Positions 59,658 to 64,000 of a DNA stretch of 64,000 nucleotides are shown here, in pieces. A model generated the notes under the pieces. It ran no database searches. It worked only from the letters and a program-made list of their open reading frames with translations, and was not told the DNA's origin. The translations under genes and the position numbers were made by a program. Source of the DNA: Silene latifolia (Eukaryota > Streptophyta > Magnoliopsida > Caryophyllales > Caryophyllaceae); contig NC_133537.1 in the NCBI RefSeq assembly GCF_048544455.1, positions 69,225,634 to 69,289,633 of the forward strand. The letters are read 5' to 3'. Position 1 is the first letter of the stretch; every line of letters starts with the position of its first letter.

Positions 59658-60416
59658 CCCATATCTTAGCATTTGAAACAAAATCTTTCACGCAGACCTC
59701 TATTTTTATTCCCTATTCACACACATGATCTAAAACAATCTCATCCCTTGAAAGATCGATCCTTGTCTCCGAAACTTATCTCAAATTTATCCAACCAAGT
59801 GAAAAACTAAACCTCTACTTCTAGAAAAATCCACCATCCAATGGAAACTAACCCTTACTCTCGACAATGTATTTTTTTAGGAAAATAAAACCAATATAAC
59901 GTTTATATATATGATACCTGGGACTGAGAGTTTTTAGATTTTGTTCATTAATACCTGTTTGTTTTTCAATTGGTCAAGGAAAACAATAATATCTACTTTG
60001 CATAATCAAATCTCCTTTTTTAGAATAACAACCATAATTTATTCATTGTTGGGTCAAATGGTAGTTACGTAAAAACATTTACAGGTAGTTAAATGTTATA
60101 TCTCCCGGTTAAACTATAGACGTACCTTTGAATGTGAACCAAATTTCAACGCAATACTACATGGCTGGAGCTGCTTATGACACCCCACTATAACAATAGT
60201 CTTGCCCCCATCTTCTCAGTTGAAACAAAATCCTTCACGCAGACCTCTATTTTTCTTCCTTATTCACACACATGAACTAAAACAATCTCATCCCTTGAAA
60301 TATCGATCTTTGTCGTCGAAACTTCTCTCAAATTTATCCAACCAAGTGAAAAACTAAATCCCTACTTCTGGAAAAATCCACAATCTAATGGAAACCAACC
60401 CTTACTTTCGACAATG
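59299..60416. repeat. Two-copy tandem duplication (~0.55 kb units)
   Basis: Units at about 59299-59870 and 59898-60416 share TTTGTTCATTAATACC, TTATATCTCCCGGT, CAATACTACATGGCT, TCACGCAGACCTCTATTT and ACCCTTACT..CGACAATGT. Unit 1 has the CT microsatellite inserted. Non-coding. Confidence 0.85.
59594..59654. repeat. (CT)n microsatellite
   Basis: About 30 uninterrupted CT units; absent from the second copy of the surrounding tandem duplication. Confidence 0.97.
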
Positions 60417-62810
60417 TTGTTAGAATTAAGATTTTACTTTAATTTGGATTCATGGGGTCAAGATTAAGTTTATCAGTATGATCTTTTGAGGTTTCTTGTT
60501 ATTATTCATGTTACCTATATGTTTTAATGCAAACGATATTTGCTGATAAATAACCTTATTAATTATCACTATCCTCGTTAAACTCAGCACCCTCCACAAA
60601 TGCACCCTCCCTCTACCCCACTAATTTACCCGCAAAATAAAACATCAGCGAATGTGATTAGTTCTTACTAATTGAAACAACCTTCAATCCACTACCACTA
60701 TCACTACCTTTCTGCCACGTTTTACATCTAAGAAGTCATAAATCACATTCAGCTCCATGAAACACCAATCTTTACTCCAGATGATATTGATCCTCGTCTC
60801 CCTTATCGAAGATAATTTATTTCTCCTTCAACAAAGAAAAGTTTAAGAAGCAATCTTCCCTCTTATCTCTCTCCATTTCCCTTCCTAGTCTTTTTCTCGT
60901 CCCTTCCCCTTCCTCCATTCCAGATACTCAAACAAAGTGTTTGGGTACTATGTTTGTAAACTGAATAAGTTTGAATATTATATATATACACGAACTTTTC
61001 TATTTATTTCATTTTGCATAAATAAATCTTACTACCTCTATCTCATTTTTATTGTCCTTTTTTCTTCAAATTTTATTATCTCATAATTATTATCCCCTTT
61101 CTAGATCTAGTAAGGAAAAACTTTATTAACCAACTCGTCGCAATCAACTTTATTCCCACTCGAAACAACCTTTAGCCCACTACTTAATCCCTTCGGTTCA
61201 CACATAAAACGGTTTAAAATGCAAAACTTTCATCTCTCTCTTGAAAAGTCCATCTAACTAACAGAAAACTAACCGCTACTTTCTGAACTTCATCATTTTA
61301 CATCCCATAAAGATCAAGTTGAACATGACAAACCAAAATGCAGAAACTTAGGTTATCTTTGATAACGACAGATTGAACAGTTTTTTTTAGCATTTTGAGA
61401 GTTTTTACACTATTTAAATAACAAATGTGCTATTTTCAGTGTTGATCATCGACATATTGAAATATTAGATTGTGGTGTAATTTCCTGTTTTTACATTATA
61501 ACCTTTAATTAGTATATTATAAGAAAATAAAAATTGAGTTTTTTTTTATCTCTGAGGAAATTAAAAATTAAACTTTATCTTTATCATATTTATAATTAAT
61601 ATTTTTCACTTAAAATATATAAATTTAAGCAAGTTCAAATAAGTTAGCTAAAAGTTATAAATCACAAATTGTACGAAGCAGTATAATCATTTTTTTTTAT
61701 TAATATGAAATAAATGTCATAAACTTCATGCGAATATTAATGCGGTAGAGAACTATAGAAGAGTTGGCAAATACGTGACCCCCTTTTAGGTTTAAATTTT
61801 TTCATTTATTTTTATATTTTTGCCTAAAGGTGGTTAAAGCATCGTATTATGCATGACGAATATGTCTCACCCTTCCCCAATTCGTTTCTCTCCCTAAATT
61901 ATAGTGATGTTGTGCTCAATTTACACACAAAAAAAAAAAAATTATAGCATCAACAATAATTAGTTTGCTCCATATAATTGAATAGTATTGTTTTTTATGC
62001 ATGTATATTTGTCAGAAGAAAAGCTTGAGAGAGACGGTCTTCACTATATTAGGGAAAGACTACTCTTACCCTTTTATGTGTTTATCATGACTTTTTTTTA
62101 ATGTTGATCATTGCTTGAATTGAATCTTAACCTTATACATTTTCTATAATAAGTGTATCTAATTTACCTTCAAGCCTCATTCAAATCTATTTTATTACTC
62201 GTGGTACCATTTTTACTTTAAATTGTAAAACAATCGCACAATAAAGTTTTTCAAAACATTTACTCATTTATCATAATATGATATTTCGATTCGCATATTA
62301 GCAGCAACTTTCTTTATCTTTTAATACTCCTTGAAAAATAGATATCAAACTTTGTACTTATCAATAATTTGTGAATATCTTATTTAAATTGTGATTAATA
62401 TACTTTTATATAATGACAAATGAATGTAAATAATATAATAATAAATTATCAATAGAAGTTGAAGTGTATTGTGAGGGAAATAACTTTAAAATTAGTCGGA
62501 GAAATACATATGACATTTAAAAAATAAACTTCGTATTATGTATAATTAAATCTGACATTAGCAATAACAAAAGACGTAAGGACATATTTCAGCGTTCATT
62601 TTACTCTTTACATGAGTAAATTTCATGTAGTACGTATTATGCATGCACATTTGTCACAACCTAGTTCGGCCTAGGGTCTTTTAGCCTCATAATACCTCTT
62701 TTTTTTTAATCGGAAGTTGTCATAAAATTGGATATTATAAATATATCAAAGGTTTTATTTTCCTTCTAATTTAATAAAAAGTGAACAAATACTAATGAAT
62801 AATTTTTTAG
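60417..62810. other. AT-rich intergenic stretch
   Basis: No genes or clear element ends were recognised. Pyrimidine-rich segments lie at 60770-60930. Confidence 0.5.
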
Positions 62811-62814
62811 TATT

Positions 62815-63148
62815 AATAAATTATAGATAATTAATTTATTTCCTGTTTCTAATAATAAAATTGTAAAATAATTAATTAATTCTCATTTCTAATGGAAAAT
62901 CATATTCTTAATTATAATAGAAAATTTTTAAATAATTATTATCTCCTAATTCTAATAGTATAATTAGGAAAAAAAAGCCTTAATAAATTGTTAATTTATT
63001 TCCTATTCTTAGTAGGAAAATTGTAAAATAATTAATTAATTCACATTTCTAATAGGAAAATTATATTCCTAGTTATAATAGAAAAATTGTAAATATTAAT
63101 TATCTCCTAATTCTAATGCTAATAGTATAATTAGAAAAAAAAGCCTCC
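62815..63148. repeat. Two-copy ~165-bp AT-rich tandem repeat
   Basis: Units share TTAATTTATTTCCT, GTAAAATAATTAATTAATTC, TAATAGAAAA and TATCTCCTAATTCTAAT, ending GAAAAAAAAGCC. Confidence 0.8.
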
Positions 63149-63170
63149 TTTAGTTATATACTAGACTAGA

Positions 63171-63197
63171 CTAGGTATTATCCCGCGCTTTGCGGGG
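63171..63197 (-). mobile_element. Helitron 3' terminus, minus strand
   Basis: Minus strand: CCCCGCAAAGCGCGGG (5-bp GC stem or more) then ATAATACCTAG, followed by T. This is a well-formed Helitron 3' end. The element runs right, beyond or to near the window edge. The CTAGA motif is repeated next to it. Confidence 0.75.
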
Positions 63198-63716
63198 CTT
63201 GTTTGAAAATTTTATTATTATAATTGAAAAAAAAATATAATTCATATATATCTTTAATTATAAATAAAAATAAATTAACTTTCTCAACTGTTATTTTTTT
63301 AGGTTTAACTTCAATGTTTTAAAATAAAATACATACAGTTTCTTAGCTATTCATAATAAACGTTATGTGATTTATCAAATATCATATTAATTAAAATAAA
63401 TTTATTCGAATAATGCAACAAACAACATTAAGTTTTTAAGTTAGATCCTTTTACGATACGTTATGTTCCGAATCAATTAATATTTGTTCAAAACGATGTG
63501 AATATAATTTGATGCATTTTTCAATTTTTAATGTATATCGTGTGATGTTTATGTATCAAACATATATGGTCAAAGCTGAACTTATTTGAATGTTTTGGTT
63601 GTGTATTTCTTGCATATGCTATGTATCAAAACATCATATTTATACGAAAATTAAATTTGTACCTTTTATTTTTTTGAAACAACTATATATAAAATAAGGT
63701 TAATTGATAAATAGTA
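63198..63716. other. AT-rich interior presumably of the Helitron at 63171
   Basis: No ORF or recognisable Rep/helicase sequence is seen, so it would be a non-autonomous element. Confidence 0.4.
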
Positions 63717-63991
63717 CTCCCTTCGTACCAGATCAATAGTAATACTTACCTAATACGATCGTACCACACCAATGGTAACAATCCTTATTTGGCCCACCAC
63801 ATTACCAAATTATCCTTATATCCATTTAATATTTACATAAAATGTCACTACATACCCCACCTACCAACTCACAATTAAACCCACAATTACATACCCCACC
63901 TATTTTATTTCCTCTTTACCCCTTCTTTTACCCTCTTTTCTTAAAACCCCATTTTTTTTACCACGTTACCATTTGTATGGTACGAAGGGAG
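63717..63991. mobile_element. Stowaway-type MITE, copy C
   Basis: CTCCCTTCGTACCA is mirrored by TGGTACGAAGGGAG, with TA on both sides (63715-63716, 63992-63993). It is 275 bp with near-perfect ends, so probably recent. Confidence 0.9.
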
Positions 63992-64000
63992 TAATATAAT

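Overview
The window is nuclear DNA from a flowering plant. Two intron-containing plant genes splice cleanly in silico, and almost everything else is transposable-element sequence: LTR retrotransposons, a LINE, a CACTA end, MITEs, foldbacks, Helitron-like ends and an endogenous pararetrovirus. The mix of elements suggests a core eudicot, possibly Caryophyllales, but that placement is only an inference.

Layout. 1-452 is the subterminal repeat and end of a CACTA transposon. 683-5772 carries two decayed minus-strand genes of the kinds found as antisense ORFs in Tat-lineage Ty3/Gypsy elements: a DUF7745-like gene and a plant-mobile-domain (PMD)-like gene. 5443-12217 is a head-to-tail pair of ~3.4 kb LTR-like units with a plus-strand promoter core and a recurring GC-rich double block. 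About 12.4-20.5 kb holds single exons or exon pairs of four unrelated host genes (plastid ribosomal protein L35, BSK kinase, SRFR1-like TPR protein, coatomer alpha). All lie on the plus strand with splice borders, which suggests DNA-level capture. 20.8-24.9 kb holds a foldback MITE, a hAT-like end, a broken Ty1/Copia gag-protease piece with a small LTR-like insert, and a Tourist-type MITE.

25.1-32.2 kb (minus) holds a complete eight-exon BAT1-type amino-acid transporter gene (522 codons) and, upstream of it, a second copy of exons 1 and 2 only, in the same phase. 33.9-34.9 kb is a 1.06 kb foldback. 35.0-37.8 kb is Ty3/Gypsy LTR and 3'-end debris with arrays of a 12-bp palindrome.

37.9-45.8 kb (minus) is an endogenous Caulimoviridae-type virus. 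In transcription order it has a movement protein, a 169-codon ORF, coat-protein/zinc-knuckle/protease, reverse transcriptase-RNase H, two further ORFs, and a terminal promoter with an as-1-like element and TATA box. It is defective: frameshifts break it, and a Tourist-type MITE with a TTA target duplication sits in its polymerase region.

45.8-49.2 kb is simple and tandem repeats and small elements. 49.7-52.6 kb (minus) is a 5'-truncated LINE with a 16-bp target duplication, itself split by an 854-bp solo LTR with a 5-bp duplication. 53.1-56.9 kb (minus, with 5' leader to about 58.2 kb) is a complete seven-exon lipid phosphate phosphatase gene (320 codons) with a Stowaway MITE in its last intron. 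58.4-64 kb is AT-rich with Helitron-like 3' ends, two tandem duplications, a CT microsatellite and a Stowaway MITE.

The only apparently functional genes are the transporter and the phosphatase; both encode membrane proteins and no functional link between them is evident.
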